DNA of 45,845 bases from Chitinophagales bacterium (GCA_026931325.1 JAIXLO010000181.1:1-45845); one strand, 5' to 3'; positions 32,008 to 41,393 are shown, counted from the first letter of the stretch. The notes: generated by a model not told the origin, from the letters alone. Program-made: numbers and translations.

Positions 32008-32733
32008 ATGAAACTATTGAAAAATATATTTGCACGTATTTGGGCTTTATGGGGAATTGTAACTTTTATTATTTCTTTTTTAATTGTTTATATTCCTTCA
32101 ATGGTTACTTATCTTATACCTGGAAAAAAAGGACAAACAATTTTTATTTACATTTCTCGTATTTGGATGAATGTATGGCTTACTTTAATCGGATGCTCTG
32201 TAAAAATTGTAGGAAAAGAAAATGTAAAAAAAGGAGAAACATATATTTTTACTTGTAATCACAATACATTATTAGATGTTCCTTTAACATGCCCTTATGT
32301 TCCTGGTGCAAATAAGACTATTGCTAAAATGAGTTTTGCAAAAATTCCTTTATTTGGGTGGTATTATGCAAAAGGTTCAATTTTAATTGATAGAAAAAGT
32401 GATTTAAGCAGGAGAAAGGGTTTTGATAAAATGAAAAGTACTTTAAAAGAAAAAATTCATGTTTGTATATACCCAGAGGGAACAAGAAATAGAACAAACA
32501 ACCCTTTGAAAAGTTTTTATGACGGAGCTTTTAAACTTTCAGTTGATTCTAAAAAAGCTATTATACCAACAATACTTTACAATACAAAAAAAGCTATGCC
32601 TAACGATAAATTTTTTTACTTATTACCAACAAAATTAGAGATGCACTTTTTACCTCCTATATATCCTGATAACTTAACAATACAAGAATTAAAGAAAATG
32701 GTTTTTAATATTATGTATGAAAAAGTAAAGTAG
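32008..32733 (+). CDS. plsC: 1-acyl-sn-glycerol-3-phosphate acyltransferase
   Basis: 241 residues. It acylates lysophosphatidic acid to phosphatidic acid at the inner membrane. Two N-terminal hydrophobic segments (about 12-36 and 45-65) lead to the acyltransferase motif NHNTLLD (84-90, HX4D) and 'CIYPEGTRNRT', the glycerol-phosphate binding motif. 'AKIPLFGWYYAKGSILIDR' is the third block. It starts 10 nt after ung and is probably co-transcribed. Its last codons form the left arm of a hairpin that terminates the convergent gene. Confidence 0.93.
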   Translation: MKLLKNIFARIWALWGIVTFIISFLIVYIPSMVTYLIPGKKGQTIFIYISRIWMNVWLTLIGCSVKIVGKENVKKGETYIFTCNHNTLLDVPLTCPYVPGANKTIAKMSFAKIPLFGWYYAKGSILIDRKSDLSRRKGFDKMKSTLKEKIHVCIYPEGTRNRTNNPLKSFYDGAFKLSVDSKKAIIPTILYNTKKAMPNDKFFYLLPTKLEMHFLPPIYPDNLTIQELKKMVFNIMYEKVK

Positions 32734-32760
32734 GCATAAATTATACTATACCTGCTTTAC
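32725..32760 (-). terminator. terminator for the 3-hydroxybutyryl-CoA dehydrogenase gene, overlapping the plsC stop
   Basis: 32725-32734 pairs with 32751-32760 over 10 bp with one G-T pair and a 16-nt loop. The minus strand continues into TTTTTC. The left arm includes the plsC stop codon. Confidence 0.6.
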
Positions 32761-32776
32761 CAACTATAAAAGTATT

Positions 32777-33664
32777 TTATTGAAATCTTTTGCTAACAAC
32801 TAATTCTTTGCTACCAACAGTATAAGTATAAAATCCTTCACCACTTTTTACACCAAGTTTGCCAGCAGCTACCATATTTTTTAATAATGGACAAGGTGAA
32901 TATTTTGTATTTCCATATCCTTGATACAATACATCTAAAATATAGTAACAAACATCTAAGCCAATAAAGTCTGCTAATTGTAAAGGACCCATTGGATGAG
33001 CCATTCCTAATTTCATTATAGTATCAATTTCTTCTACACCTGCAATACCTTCATATAAACTATAAATAGCCTCATTAATCATTGGCATTAAAATTTTATT
33101 AGCTATAAAACCAGGGTAATCATTAACAACACAAGGTACTTTGCCTAATTGCTTACTAAGAGATACTATTGTATCTGTAACTTCTTGTTTAGTAGCATAG
33201 CCATTAATTATTTCTACCAATTTCATTACAGGTACTGGATTCATAAAGTGCATACCAATAACCATATCTGCTCTGTTTGTAACAGATGCTATTTTAGTTA
33301 TTGAAATAGAGGAAGTATTACTTGCCAATATGCAGCCTTTGGGTGCAAACTCATCTATCTGCTTAAAAATATTTAATTTAAGTTCTGTATTTTCTGTAGC
33401 AGCTTCAACTACTAAATCTGCATTTGCTACACCTTCTGCTAATTTAGTGTTGGTAGATAAATTAGCCAGAGTTTGTTTTTTTTGTTCTTCTGTTAAACTG
33501 CCTTTAGCAATTTGCCTATCCAAATTTTTTGTAATGGTAGCAATTGCTCTTTCTAATTGTGTAGCATTTACATCAATTAAGTTTACACTAAAACCTGTTT
33601 GTGCAAAAACGTGTGCAATACCATTGCCCATTGTTCCTGCTCCAATTACTGAAATATTTTTCAT
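32777..33664 (-). CDS. hbd: 3-hydroxybutyryl-CoA dehydrogenase
   Basis: 295 residues, the normal length for the stand-alone enzyme. It oxidises or reduces 3-hydroxybutyryl-CoA/acetoacetyl-CoA with NAD(P). The N-terminal dinucleotide fold has 'VIGAGTMGNGIAHVFAQTG'; the catalytic region has 'SNTSSISITKIA' and 'GMHFMNPVPVMKLVEII' with the active-site His, and 'YPGFIANKILMPMINEAI' begins the C-terminal domain. 'MAHPMGPLQLADFIGLD' is typical. ATG 33664 is chosen; the frame continues to a TTG at 33688 that lies inside the -7 element. Confidence 0.95.
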   Translation of the reverse strand: MKNISVIGAGTMGNGIAHVFAQTGFSVNLIDVNATQLERAIATITKNLDRQIAKGSLTEEQKKQTLANLSTNTKLAEGVANADLVVEAATENTELKLNIFKQIDEFAPKGCILASNTSSISITKIASVTNRADMVIGMHFMNPVPVMKLVEIINGYATKQEVTDTIVSLSKQLGKVPCVVNDYPGFIANKILMPMINEAIYSLYEGIAGVEEIDTIMKLGMAHPMGPLQLADFIGLDVCYYILDVLYQGYGNTKYSPCPLLKNMVAAGKLGVKSGEGFYTYTVGSKELVVSKRFQ

Positions 33665-33685
33665 AATTATTTTTTTGAGATATAG

Positions 33686-33715
33686 CAAAAATAGCTTTTA
33701 CATTTATTAATCAAA
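33686..33715 (-). promoter_or_regulatory. promoter of hbd
   Basis: Minus-strand TTTG (33712-33715), then 18 nt, then TATTTTTG (33686-33693): exact Bacteroidota consensus. Confidence 0.75.
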
Positions 33716-33825
33716 TGAAATAATGGTTTCAATAATTAAAATTAGCTACAATATTATCACTCATTAAATACTTAGATTGATGAATGATTTTTTTAAGCTA
33801 ACATTGCAATATAAACAAAGAAAAC

Positions 33826-35136
33826 ATGTATCCTAACTTATATTATTTTTTCAAAGAAATTTTTGGGGTTGAAATTGAAGGATTAAAAATTATCAATTCA
33901 TTTGGATTTTTTGTTGCCTTAGCATTTATTGCAGCAGCCTGGGCTTTAACCAGCGAGTTGAAGCGTAAACAAAAGCAAGGATTATTTGTTTATACAGAGC
34001 AAGAACATATTATTGGAAAACCTGCCTCAATTTCAGAATTAGTCGTTCATTTTTTCTTAGGATTTTTATTTGGTTTTAAAATTATTGGTGGTTTTTTTAT
34101 GCCCAATGCTTTTGATGATCCTCAAGCATTCATATTCTCCTCTCAAGGAAATTGGTTGATAGGCATTATTGTTGGTGCTGTATTTGCTTGGTTAAAATGG
34201 AGTGAAAAAAATAAACAAAAACTACCAACTCCAGAAAAAAGGATTATTAGAATTTGGCCTCATGATAGAGTAGGAGATATGGTTATTTATGCAGCAGTTT
34301 TTGGTTTTGCTGGTGCTAAAGTGTTTGATATTTTAGAAGCACCACATACATTTTTTAAAATGTGGCAAGCTGTAAAAGAAGGTAAACAAGATTTTGGTTC
34401 TTTATTATTTAGTGGATTAACTTTTTATGGAGGGCTTATTGTTGCAGGAATTGCCATTATTGTTTATGCTAAGAAAAATAAAATAGCTATAATTCATTTG
34501 GTTGATGCATTTGCACCTGCAATGATGTTGGCTTATGCTGTTGGAAGAATTGGTTGCCAAGTAGCAGGTGATGGCGATTGGGGCATTATCAATAGTGCAT
34601 TTATTAGCAATGAACAAGGACAAAGCATTGTTGCAACAGCTGAACAATTTAATGCTGCTATGCAAACAAACAGTAATTATTTAATCAGCAAATTTGGTTC
34701 TTTACAACAAGTACACTCTGCACACTTTGAACCTTTTTTAGGATTACCTAATTGGATGTTTGCTTATACATATCCTCATAATGTTGTAGGAGATGGAGTA
34801 GCATTAGCAAATTGTACAGGTATGCATTGTAATTATTTACCATTACCCGTTTTTCCAACTCCTTTTTATGAACTTACTATGTGCCTAATTTTATTTTTTA
34901 TTTTATGGGCATTAAGAAAAAAAATAAAAATTCCTGGGCAAATGATGGGTATTTATTTAATCTTTAATGGAACAGAAAGATTTTTAATTGAAAAAATAAG
35001 AGTAAATGCAACATATAATATTTTAGGTATGCAAATAACACAAGCAGAAATCATTTCTCTTATATTAGTTTTTGCAGGCGTTTTATTATTTACTCAATCC
35101 AAAAAATGGTTTGTAAATCAAGTAAAACAATCTTAA
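33826..35136 (+). CDS. lgt: prolipoprotein diacylglyceryl transferase, enlarged
   Basis: 436 residues, against about 260-300 in most bacteria. Lgt moves diacylglycerol onto the lipobox cysteine of prolipoproteins. The Lgt core is clear: 'SFGFFVALAFIAAAWALTSELKR' (first membrane segment and arm), 'GLTFYGGLIVAG' (substrate-site segment), 'VDAFAPAMMLAYAVGRIGCQVAGDGDWG' (the Lgt signature with the essential Arg/Gly region) and the closing 'NGTERFLIEKIRVN'. Extra loops separate these blocks, notably residues about 260-330 in the presumed periplasmic part. The several lipoproteins in this window would be its substrates. Confidence 0.9.
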   Translation: MYPNLYYFFKEIFGVEIEGLKIINSFGFFVALAFIAAAWALTSELKRKQKQGLFVYTEQEHIIGKPASISELVVHFFLGFLFGFKIIGGFFMPNAFDDPQAFIFSSQGNWLIGIIVGAVFAWLKWSEKNKQKLPTPEKRIIRIWPHDRVGDMVIYAAVFGFAGAKVFDILEAPHTFFKMWQAVKEGKQDFGSLLFSGLTFYGGLIVAGIAIIVYAKKNKIAIIHLVDAFAPAMMLAYAVGRIGCQVAGDGDWGIINSAFISNEQGQSIVATAEQFNAAMQTNSNYLISKFGSLQQVHSAHFEPFLGLPNWMFAYTYPHNVVGDGVALANCTGMHCNYLPLPVFPTPFYELTMCLILFFILWALRKKIKIPGQMMGIYLIFNGTERFLIEKIRVNATYNILGMQITQAEIISLILVFAGVLLFTQSKKWFVNQVKQS

Positions 35137-35143
35137 ATAATGG

Positions 35144-35176
35144 TTGCTATTTTCTCTGCATAAAATCATAAATTTG
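35144..35176 (+). promoter_or_regulatory. promoter of glmS
   Basis: TTG (35144-35146), then 22 nt, then TAAATTTG (35169-35176). The -7 box is an exact match; the leader would be about 40 nt, with no glmS ribozyme visible. Confidence 0.55.
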
Positions 35177-35219
35177 CAAGATGTTTAAAAAATAATAATT
35201 AATTATAATAAAATAAATT

Positions 35220-37058
35220 ATGTGTGGAATTGTTGGATATACTGGTAAAAGACAAGCTTACCCAATAGTATTAAAAGGATTAAAACGTTTAGAATATCGT
35301 GGCTATGATAGTGCTGGAGTTGCACTAAAAAATGATAAAGGGTTACATATTTACAAGAAGAAAGGAAGAGTTGCTGAAATGGAAGAAGACATTGTAGGTA
35401 AAGATGTAAATGCAACCATTGGTATTGGTCATACACGTTGGGCTACACATGGTGAGCCAAATGATGTAAATGCTCACCCTCATAGAAGTAATAATGGAAA
35501 ATTAGCTATGATACATAATGGTATTATAGAAAACTATGCACCATTAAAGCAAGATTTAATAAATAAAGGTTACTCCTTTTCAAGTGATACAGATACAGAA
35601 GTATTATTAAACTTTATTGAAGATATTCAAAAAAATAATCATTGTGGTTTAGAAGAAGCATTACGTATTGCACTAAAACGTGTAGTTGGTGCTTATTGTA
35701 TTTTAATAATTAGTAATGATGATCCTGAAACAATTATTGCTGCAAGAAAAGGAAGCCCATTAGTAATAGGTATTGGTAAAGGAGAACATTTTTTAGCAAG
35801 TGATGCAAGCCCAATTATTGAATATACCAAAGAAGTAGTTTATGTAAATGATTATGAAGTAGCCATAGTAAAACCAGATGAATTAATATTAAAAAATTTG
35901 GGCAATGAAAAGCAAACACCTTTTGTTACCAAATTAGATATGGATTTAGCTGCAATAGAAAAAGGTGGATATGACCATTTTATGCTAAAAGAAATTCATG
36001 AACAACCCGATACAATTTTTGACTGTTTACGAGGAAGACTTTTACCTGATACAGGACAAATAATGATGAGTGGTATTGAAGATAATATTGATATTCTTAA
36101 AAATGCTAATCGTATTGTAATGGTTGCTTGTGGTACAAGTTGGCATGCAGGTTTAATAGCAGAATATATGATAGAAGATTTGTGTAGAATACCTGTAGAA
36201 GTAGAGTATGCAAGTGAGTTTAGGTATAGAAATCCTATCATTCAAAAAGGAGATGTAATAGTAGCCATTTCTCAAAGTGGCGAAACTGCAGATACTATTG
36301 TAGCACTTGAAAAAGCTAAAGAACAAGGAGCATTTATTTTTGGAGTTGTAAATGTTGTAGGTAGTAGTATTGCACGTATTAGTCATGCAGGAGCTTATAC
36401 TCATGCAGGTCCAGAAATTGGTGTTGCAAGTACTAAAGCATTTACAGGGCAATTAGCAGTACTTGCTATGATGGCTTTAAAAATTGCTAAAGCAAAAGGA
36501 ACAATAACAGACGACAGATACATTCAATTAATGAAAGATTTATACAACATTCCAGATAAAGTAAAAGAAATTTTAGCTGATACATCTAACATTAAAAAAA
36601 TAGCTGAAAAATATAAAGATGCATCCGACTTTTTGTTCTTAGGTCGTGGATATAATTTTCCTGTTGCATTAGAAGGAGCATTGAAATTAAAAGAAATTTC
36701 ATACATCCATGCAGAAGGTTATCCTGCTGCAGAAATGAAACATGGACCTATTGCATTGGTTGATGAAACTTTACCTGTTGTATTTGTTGCAACAAAAGAT
36801 TCTTACTACGAAAAAATAGTAAGTAATGTACAAGAAATTAAAGCAAGAAAAGGACAAGTAATTGCTGTAGCAACACAAGGAGATAATGTAATTCCAAGTA
36901 TGTCAAACGAAGTAATGTTTGTGCCTGATACAGATGAAGTAATTGCACCTTTATTAAGCGTTATACCACTTCAACTGATTAGTTATTATGTTGGTGTAGC
37001 AAAAGGATATGATGTAGATAAACCAAGGAACTTAGCAAAGAGTGTTACTGTAGAATAA
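35220..37058 (+). CDS. glmS: glutamine-fructose-6-phosphate aminotransferase (isomerizing)
   Basis: 612 residues, full length. It makes glucosamine-6-phosphate, the entry to peptidoglycan and LPS amino sugars. The N-terminal glutaminase domain begins MCGIVGYTG with nucleophile Cys2 and has 'LEYRGYDSAGVAL', 'HTRWATHGEPNDVNAHPH' and 'IHNGIIENY'. Two SIS domains follow: 'ACGTSWHAGL', 'SQSGETADTIVAL', 'GVASTKAFTGQ', 'GRGYNFPVALEGALKLKEISYIHAEGY' and the C-terminal 'DKPRNLAKSVTVE'. It is followed after 68 nt by the DUF4954 gene on the same strand, a likely functional link. Confidence 0.98.
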   Translation: MCGIVGYTGKRQAYPIVLKGLKRLEYRGYDSAGVALKNDKGLHIYKKKGRVAEMEEDIVGKDVNATIGIGHTRWATHGEPNDVNAHPHRSNNGKLAMIHNGIIENYAPLKQDLINKGYSFSSDTDTEVLLNFIEDIQKNNHCGLEEALRIALKRVVGAYCILIISNDDPETIIAARKGSPLVIGIGKGEHFLASDASPIIEYTKEVVYVNDYEVAIVKPDELILKNLGNEKQTPFVTKLDMDLAAIEKGGYDHFMLKEIHEQPDTIFDCLRGRLLPDTGQIMMSGIEDNIDILKNANRIVMVACGTSWHAGLIAEYMIEDLCRIPVEVEYASEFRYRNPIIQKGDVIVAISQSGETADTIVALEKAKEQGAFIFGVVNVVGSSIARISHAGAYTHAGPEIGVASTKAFTGQLAVLAMMALKIAKAKGTITDDRYIQLMKDLYNIPDKVKEILADTSNIKKIAEKYKDASDFLFLGRGYNFPVALEGALKLKEISYIHAEGYPAAEMKHGPIALVDETLPVVFVATKDSYYEKIVSNVQEIKARKGQVIAVATQGDNVIPSMSNEVMFVPDTDEVIAPLLSVIPLQLISYYVGVAKGYDVDKPRNLAKSVTVE

Positions 37059-37126
37059 TTATTAATGAACAATGTTTTAGGTTGAACAACAATTCAACAT
37101 TTAACATTCAACATTATTTAAAATAT

Positions 37127-39343
37127 ATGCCACAAAATAATATCATTAAAAGTAATCTTTCTTCACTCGGCTACGATTTTATTAAAAAAGAGCATATACC
37201 AAAAGGTAAAAATGAATATTATCTTAGGAATATGCAAAATAAAAGTGGTATAGAATATCGCCACCTTACTGCTTATGAAATTGAAGTATTAGTTCGTAAT
37301 AGAAATACAAGTGATGATTGGAATAATATTTATGTAAGCAATGCCTTTAATCCAGAGCTTGTTCAAAACTGCAAATTATATGGCTTAGTAAGAATAGGTA
37401 AATTAGAATCTTATTGTTTAGAATATAGCGATTTAAAAGTACCAGTAGGTTTATATAATTCCACAATTATTAGTTGCGATTTTGGCGATAATGTTTGTAT
37501 TGATAATGTCAATTATCTTTCTCATTATATTTTAGGCAATGAAGTAATTATTGTAAATGTTAGTGAACTTTCTACCACCAATTATGCAAAATTTGGCAAC
37601 GGAATTATTAAACAAGGCGAACCAGAAGATATAAGAATTTGGTTAGAAATATGTAATGAAAATGGCGGAAGAAGTGTATTGCCATTTAATGGAATGTCGC
37701 CTGCTGACGCTTATTTATGGAGCAAATACAGAGATGATAAAAAACTATTAGATAAATTTAAGGAAATTACAGAAGCAAGATTTAATAATAAGAAAGGTTA
37801 TTATGGAAAAGTAGGGCATAGAACTGTTATTAAAAACACAGCTATCATAAAAGATACTTGGATTGGTAACGATGCTTACATAAAAGGAGCAAACAAACTA
37901 AAAAACCTTACCATCAATTCTGGTGATGAAGGCAAAACGCAAATTGGTGAAGGTTGTGAATTAGTAAATGGAATTATTGATTATGGATGCAGAATATTTT
38001 ATGGCGTAAAAGCTGTTCGTTTTATTATGGCATCTCATTCACAACTTAAATATGGTGCAAGACTTATCAACTCTTACTTAGGTAATAATGCAACCATTTC
38101 TTGTTGTGAAGTTTTAAACTCACTAATATTTCCTGCACACGAACAACATCATAACAACTCATTTTTATGTGCTGCATTAGTAATGGGACAAAGCAATATA
38201 GCTGCTGGTGCAACTATTGGCTCAAACCATAATTCAAGAGCAGCAGATGGAGAAATTATTGCAGGACGTGGCTTTTGGCCTGGCTTATGTGTAAGCCTAA
38301 AACACAATAGCCGATTTGCTTCATTTACTATTTTAGCTAAGAGTGATTATTTATACGAACTTGATATAAAAATTCCTTTCTCACTTGTAAGCAATGAGGT
38401 AGGCAAAAATGAATTATATATTTTACCAGCATATTGGTTTATGTACAATATGTATGCTCTTGCAAGAAATAGTTGGAAGTATATTGATAGAGATAAAAGA
38501 ACAGATAAAGCATTAGATATTGAGTATAACGCCTTAGCCCCTGATACAATAAATGAAATATTTACAGCTCTACAAATATTAGAAGAAGCTACTGGTAAAG
38601 CTTGGTTTGTAAAAAATAATGAAACCAAACAAATAAAAAAAGAAGATTGCATTAATAAAGGGCAAGAGTTGCTAAACTCAAAAGATAAAATTGTTGCAGA
38701 GCTTGAAGTTGTTGTTGCTGGATTTGAGAATAGTAAAAGAAAAGTAGTTATTCAAAAGGTAATTAAATCATATCATTTGTTTAAAGAGTTAATTACTTAT
38801 TATGGCACTATAACTTTAATAGATTATATACAAAAGCAAAAAACATTTTCTTGGAGAACAATAAAAGCATCTTTACCTAAACAGCCAAAACGTAATCAAT
38901 GGATAAATTTAGGTGGGCAATTAATGCCTGTTGAAGTTGTAGAAAACTTAAAAGAAAAAATTAAGAAAGGAAGTTTACATTCTTGGGATGCTATTCATAA
39001 TTTTTATAAGATACAAGCTGATAATTATGAAAAGCAAAAACTACATCATGCCTTAGCAAGCCTTTTTGAATTAAAAAATCTTTCTAAAACTTCTTTAAAC
39101 TTAACAAAACTAAAATCTTTATTTGATGAAGCTATAGCTACCCAACAATGGATGACTATGGGCATTTACACTTCAAGAGAAAAAGATTATACCAATGCTT
39201 TCAGAAAAATGGTTTATGACACAACAGAAGAAATGAATAATGTTTTGGGAGATTTAGAAAAAAATACTTTCATAGTTCAACAGGAAAAAGAATTGAAGAA
39301 ATTTATTTCTTTAGTAAATCAATTGAAAAAAAAATTAAAATAG
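37127..39343 (+). CDS. DUF4954 protein, left-handed beta-helix, nucleotidyltransferase-like
   Basis: 738 residues. The first third ('YRHLTAYEIEVLVRNRNTSDDWNNIYVS') and the middle ('AIIKDTWIGNDAYIKGANKLKNLTI', 'GCELVNGIIDYGCRIFYGVKAVRFIMASHSQLKYGARLINSYLGNNATI') show the short hydrophobic repeats of a left-handed beta-helix as in GlmU and acyltransferases. I recognise this as the Bacteroidota DUF4954 family. 'FPAHEQHHNNSFLCAALVMGQSNIAAGATIGSNHNSRAADGEI' is its best conserved stretch. The C-terminal 250 residues are helical and resemble no domain that I know. Position after glmS suggests amino-sugar or sugar-nucleotide chemistry. ATG 37127 is preferred over an upstream TTG (37082). Confidence 0.85.
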   Translation: MPQNNIIKSNLSSLGYDFIKKEHIPKGKNEYYLRNMQNKSGIEYRHLTAYEIEVLVRNRNTSDDWNNIYVSNAFNPELVQNCKLYGLVRIGKLESYCLEYSDLKVPVGLYNSTIISCDFGDNVCIDNVNYLSHYILGNEVIIVNVSELSTTNYAKFGNGIIKQGEPEDIRIWLEICNENGGRSVLPFNGMSPADAYLWSKYRDDKKLLDKFKEITEARFNNKKGYYGKVGHRTVIKNTAIIKDTWIGNDAYIKGANKLKNLTINSGDEGKTQIGEGCELVNGIIDYGCRIFYGVKAVRFIMASHSQLKYGARLINSYLGNNATISCCEVLNSLIFPAHEQHHNNSFLCAALVMGQSNIAAGATIGSNHNSRAADGEIIAGRGFWPGLCVSLKHNSRFASFTILAKSDYLYELDIKIPFSLVSNEVGKNELYILPAYWFMYNMYALARNSWKYIDRDKRTDKALDIEYNALAPDTINEIFTALQILEEATGKAWFVKNNETKQIKKEDCINKGQELLNSKDKIVAELEVVVAGFENSKRKVVIQKVIKSYHLFKELITYYGTITLIDYIQKQKTFSWRTIKASLPKQPKRNQWINLGGQLMPVEVVENLKEKIKKGSLHSWDAIHNFYKIQADNYEKQKLHHALASLFELKNLSKTSLNLTKLKSLFDEAIATQQWMTMGIYTSREKDYTNAFRKMVYDTTEEMNNVLGDLEKNTFIVQQEKELKKFISLVNQLKKKLK

Positions 39344-39362
39344 AAATAAACTATTATTAAAA

Positions 39363-39394
39363 ATAAAAGGTGTGAAATTTTTCACACCTTTTAT
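39363..39394. terminator. strong bidirectional terminator (DUF4954 / DUF5689)
   Basis: A perfect 14-bp stem, 39363-39376 with 39381-39394, has a 4-nt loop and A/T-rich flanks. It lies between the convergent DUF4954 and DUF5689 genes. Confidence 0.9.
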
Positions 39395-39415
39395 TTTGCT
39401 TACTAACCCTTTTGA

Positions 39416-41344
39416 TTATTTTATAAATTCTACATCATCAACATTTACTCTTAATCTGTTGTTGGTACTTCTTAAGAAAGAAGTATTTTCTATTTGAATA
39501 CGTACATTATCTGTAGCTGTTGCAGGTATGCTATAAGTTGCATTTGTGAATGAACCTCTAACGCCTATTGTTTTTGAAAGAGTTGTCCAAGTAGTACCAC
39601 CATCTTTAGAGTATTTTAATTGTACGCTATATTCTTGTGAATCATCTGAGCCTTCATTAAAGTTAGTACCACCAAATTTGAATTTTACTTGTTGAACACC
39701 AGTAATATCAAATTCCATTCTTATAAATCCGTCTTTTGTGCTACCTCCACGAAGTCTTGCAGATTGTGCACCATTCTTTAAATCATTTGCATCTGTGCCT
39801 AACATTGAATCTCCAAAATACCATGAACCAGTGCTTAATGTAACAGCACCATCAGTGTAACCTGTTTTTGTTCCAGTTTCAAAATTTTCTGTATCACTTG
39901 GTGTACCACCACCACCACTATTTGGAACATCTGCTGCAGTTCTAATAGTTATTTGTGGAGTTCCATTATATATAGAAACATATCCTGTAAATGTTGAAGC
40001 AGTTGCTGGTAGTGAAACTCCTAATGCTGTTCTTACAAATGAAATGATTGTACCAGTCGCATCTGTTACATCATAATTAATGCCTGTTGAATTAGTAGAA
40101 GTTTGAGCTATTGTTACATTATTTAAAGTAACTACTGTTGAAGCCCAATCATTAAGGTGAGCACCAATATCTGAAACAGTTGTATTTCTTGGAACAACAC
40201 TTCCTGTTCCAGCTTTTTCAGAATTCATTACATTATTAATTTGTAAATCTCCATTAAATAATGAAACTGTTAATCCAGATACATCAACTTTTACACTATC
40301 ATTTAATGCAAAGTTTGGATTCATTGAAGGAAAACGTAATTGTATTCCATATCCACTTGCATCTTGAATACGGTAATTACCTACAGCTTCATTTTGAGTA
40401 TTTGAAACAATAATTCCTTTTATACCAATATCAGAACCTATGACTGCACCATTACCTAAAGCTCTTATTTCTTGAATTGTTTTATAAGTTAGATTACTAC
40501 CTACACCACTACCACATCTAGTTCCATTAAATTGAACATCAGAAGTATCACGTATAACTAATTGTTTAGTGCCATTAAAGAAAGTATAAATTGCAGTAAT
40601 AGTTCCTTTTCCTTTTGGTACATTTATTCCAGCAAAATTGGCATAGCTACTACTTCTTAAAATAATTGAATTTCCCGAACAATTTTGAAGATTAATGTTT
40701 ACTGCAGAAACGGCTAAACTTGGGTCTCCATAAGTTTTTGATGTATCACCAGCAGTTACCTGAAAGTTTTTTAATTGTATCAAAGTATTTTGAAAACTAT
40801 CTTGTAAAGTAGTTTTTAAATCTGCAAAATTTGTAATTACTCTTGGAGTGATATTATTTCCAAAACTTCCTTTAACTATATATTTATCAAATAAGTTTTG
40901 AGGAATTGGTGTTTGAGAAATTGGAGTAGTACTTGTATTTATAGCTCCTAATTGAATCATTCCACCATAATCGCCTACACATAAACCTTTTACTTTAATA
41001 TATATTCTACGACCAACAGGATACATATTAAAAACATTAGTGCCATCTAAACGAACACTAACACCTCCTGTTTCATCTTGTATTGAAAGAGATTTATAAA
41101 AATTTCCACTTCTATCATCTGCTACAACAATACCAGAAATTACTTTATCATCAGTAATTTCTACTACAGAACCTGCTGTTGGTAACAATGCTTTAAGCTC
41201 TTTCAAAGTCATAGTTACAGGAATTCCAGGATCTACAAAGTTGGTATCTGGTTCGTCAAATTTTTTATTACATGCACTAATAATAGTAACTGTGGCAATT
41301 GTTAATAACAATGCTGCCAACCAATTGAATTGTTTATATTTCAT
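39416..41344 (-). CDS. DUF5689-domain surface lipoprotein
   Basis: 642 residues from ATG 41344 (ATG 41353 is also possible). A lipoprotein signal ends at the lipobox Cys25 in 'TIISACNKK'. The DUF5689 domain follows: 'MTLKELKALLPTAGSVVEITDDKVISGIVVADDRSGNFYKSLSIQDETGGVSVRL'. A second OB-like unit resembles it ('IKGIIVSNTQNEAVGNYRIQDASGYGIQL'), and a third is shorter. The C-terminal 150 residues ('FETGTKTGYTDGAVTLSTGSWYFGDSMLGT') look like a jelly-roll binding domain. It lies 49 nt downstream of a TonB-dependent receptor and is probably its surface-exposed partner, like SusD with SusC, although it is not a SusD homologue. Confidence 0.87.
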   Translation of the reverse strand: MKYKQFNWLAALLLTIATVTIISACNKKFDEPDTNFVDPGIPVTMTLKELKALLPTAGSVVEITDDKVISGIVVADDRSGNFYKSLSIQDETGGVSVRLDGTNVFNMYPVGRRIYIKVKGLCVGDYGGMIQLGAINTSTTPISQTPIPQNLFDKYIVKGSFGNNITPRVITNFADLKTTLQDSFQNTLIQLKNFQVTAGDTSKTYGDPSLAVSAVNINLQNCSGNSIILRSSSYANFAGINVPKGKGTITAIYTFFNGTKQLVIRDTSDVQFNGTRCGSGVGSNLTYKTIQEIRALGNGAVIGSDIGIKGIIVSNTQNEAVGNYRIQDASGYGIQLRFPSMNPNFALNDSVKVDVSGLTVSLFNGDLQINNVMNSEKAGTGSVVPRNTTVSDIGAHLNDWASTVVTLNNVTIAQTSTNSTGINYDVTDATGTIISFVRTALGVSLPATASTFTGYVSIYNGTPQITIRTAADVPNSGGGGTPSDTENFETGTKTGYTDGAVTLSTGSWYFGDSMLGTDANDLKNGAQSARLRGGSTKDGFIRMEFDITGVQQVKFKFGGTNFNEGSDDSQEYSVQLKYSKDGGTTWTTLSKTIGVRGSFTNATYSIPATATDNVRIQIENTSFLRSTNNRLRVNVDDVEFIK

Positions 41345-41393
41345 AATACTCATTTGATAAAGAATTTAATATTTTTTGTTTAATTTTTATTTG

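Noticed and set aside
35177-35219. glmS ribozyme in the glmS leader
   Set aside because: The leader is only about 40 nt and purely AT-rich, far too short for the ribozyme.
37060-37126. Short repeated unit (ATTCAACATT-like) before the DUF4954 gene as a regulatory repeat or CRISPR relic
   Set aside because: Only two or three imperfect copies with no constant spacing; it looks like simple-sequence drift.
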